DNA from: Camarhynchus parvulus
Taxonomy: Eukaryota > Chordata > Aves > Passeriformes > Thraupidae
Reading direction: 5' to 3'
NCBI RefSeq assembly: GCF_901933205.1
Contig: NC_044574.1
Coordinates: 47,711,609-47,775,608 of the forward strand
DNA: 64,000 nucleotides
The position numbers were made by a program, and so were the translations under genes. This document shows, piece by piece, positions 62,801-64,000 of this stretch (positions are counted from its first letter, which is position 1; every line of letters begins with the position of its first letter). The notes under the pieces are model-generated. The model was not told where the DNA came from, did not search any database, and saw only the letters and a program-made list of their open reading frames with translations.

Positions 62801-64000
62801 AACAATACACATGGATGGTCTTAAGAACCAGGTACCCAGGGAAAGGAAGGTATCCAGGCATGAGAGAGGACTGGAGCCTAACTCTTCAAAAGGAAGGCTG
62901 GAGGTACGTGCTCATTATTTCAGTAAAAAGCAAAAGTGAATGCGAAATAGACGTTGCAGTTATTAATGTTATATCCACCACACAACCTTCACCCAGCTTA
63001 AACCATCAAGGTTTATTTTCCTTTGGAGGTGGATGAGATGGCCAGCTGACTTCTAAATATCCTTCCCAATATTTTCTTTAACTGTTTGTAGTGAACAGAG
63101 GGACTGGTCACTGATATGATTTCTTCCAAGGAGTGCAAGGCCAGACATGGGTGATGAGGTTCTGCCATTCCAGAGCTCCCATTCTGTTTTGCCTACTGTC
63201 AAATGCATTTGTACACCACAGGTCAGCAAGGAAGCCTCTCCAACCAGGAACTGCAAACTCCTGAGCTACAGAGCTCATATCTGTAGCAGCTCTGCAACTT
63301 AGGGCTGGTTTTTATGTCTTTCTCAAAGAGGAATCCTGAAACCAAAAAACTGCAGGATGCATTTAGGAGGGTTGCTAACACAGCTATTAGCCAGAGCAAA
63401 AGTTGAGGTACCTCATGCCAAAAAAGGCGTTAAGCTGTAGGTCAAATTCTCGTAAGCCAAAGGAGTTACTGTGGCAACCTAAGAGGAAGATTTTCCAGGT
63501 GTCTGGTGGGCAGCCAAAAACTGATTGGATTCATTTATTTTAGCAAATAGTCACTTTCAGCAAACTGAAATTATGGCCCACCCAGGTTCCTTAAGCAAAT
63601 TCAGCTGGAGAAAACACTACGGACCCGAAGTTACATAAACCCTGCTGAAAAGTCAGCACTCCCGCTTTTTCTTGGGCTGGAGCACTTGCAAAGAAAGCAA
63701 ACAGATCAAGGCTCAGTTCTGCCTCCTCCAAAGAAATGTATGTGAACTCTTCCACACAACTCTACTGGGCCTGGTCTTTCCAATTTTCCCATGGTACTTA
63801 AATAATAGTCAGAATCAAAAGTAATTAGTAACTGCCTAGTTTGCTGCTTCACATGAGCACCTGAGAACACAGGCATTTTTATTAGCATTTTATTACAGAG
63901 TATTTTTATCATTACTTTAAATAAAGATGGATACTTTCAACAGAGGCTGCTAATAAGCTCAGATCTGTATCAGTAGGCCCTAAGTAATTGCAAATGTAGA
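59872..64000. other. Intergenic, nothing recognised
   Basis: AT-rich DNA with one poly(A) tract. In mammals and, to my knowledge, birds the next gene past the ENPEP 3' end is PITX2, so distal PITX2 regulatory DNA could lie here, but nothing in the sequence shows it. Confidence 0.6.
62424..62448 (+). repeat. Poly(A) tract
   Basis: Sixteen A, one G and eight A in a row. No retroposon body recognised upstream. Confidence 0.8.

Noticed and set aside
1..64000. CRISPR arrays, operons, ribosome binding sites or bacterial mobile elements
   Set aside because: Intron-bearing vertebrate gene and CR1 retroposons rule out a prokaryotic context; the tandem repeats lack CRISPR-like unique spacers.
1..64000. 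tRNA, rRNA or known small RNA genes
   Set aside because: No cloverleaf with A/B boxes or familiar RNA sequence was noticed; a structured search was not possible by eye, so absence is not proven.

Overview
The window is vertebrate nuclear DNA, almost certainly from a bird. It is AT-rich and intron-rich, it carries 3' tails of CR1 LINEs (the dominant avian retroposon), and it holds two endogenous-retrovirus LTRs, one of a type familiar from many bird genomes. I cannot name the species from sequence alone.

The only protein-coding gene I can support is a complete, intact ENPEP gene (glutamyl aminopeptidase, aminopeptidase A) on the + strand. Its coding sequence runs from 24211 to 57747 in 20 exons. 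I assembled it by matching each open segment to the known order of the M1 aminopeptidase protein and placing GT-AG splice sites. The exon lengths sum to 2877 nt, which is 958 codons plus a stop, with no frameshift or internal stop. All key residues are present: the acidic-residue/calcium pocket, GAMEN, HELVH with the downstream Glu, the catalytic Tyr and the late Arg. A TATA-containing promoter lies near 23930 and a poly(A) signal at 58443.

Layout: 1-23900 is intergenic, with no gene I can support. It holds a duplicated CR1-bearing segment (2613-2811 and 5508-5704), a (GAT/AAT)n array (7911-7994), an antisense solo LTR (15608-16173), a CR1 tail (19153-19410) and an AAGGG-type pentanucleotide array (22669-22824) followed by a 22-bp AT-rich tandem repeat. 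From 23900 to 58470 is ENPEP, whose introns carry an antisense CR1 (31697-32003), an A/C-rich tract and a ~530-bp CCTTT array (47446-47972) just after exon 9. From 58471 to 64000 is intergenic, with a sense solo LTR at 59269-59871.

The product is predicted to be a type II membrane ectopeptidase that removes N-terminal acidic residues, for example converting angiotensin II to angiotensin III. I did not find an obviously new biological system. The most interesting items are the crowded upstream-AUG leader with a uORF overlapping the ENPEP start, a coding ACA-type repeat that builds the stalk, two RFC1-like pentanucleotide arrays, the duplicated CR1 segment, and an unexplained exon-like open stretch near 4919.
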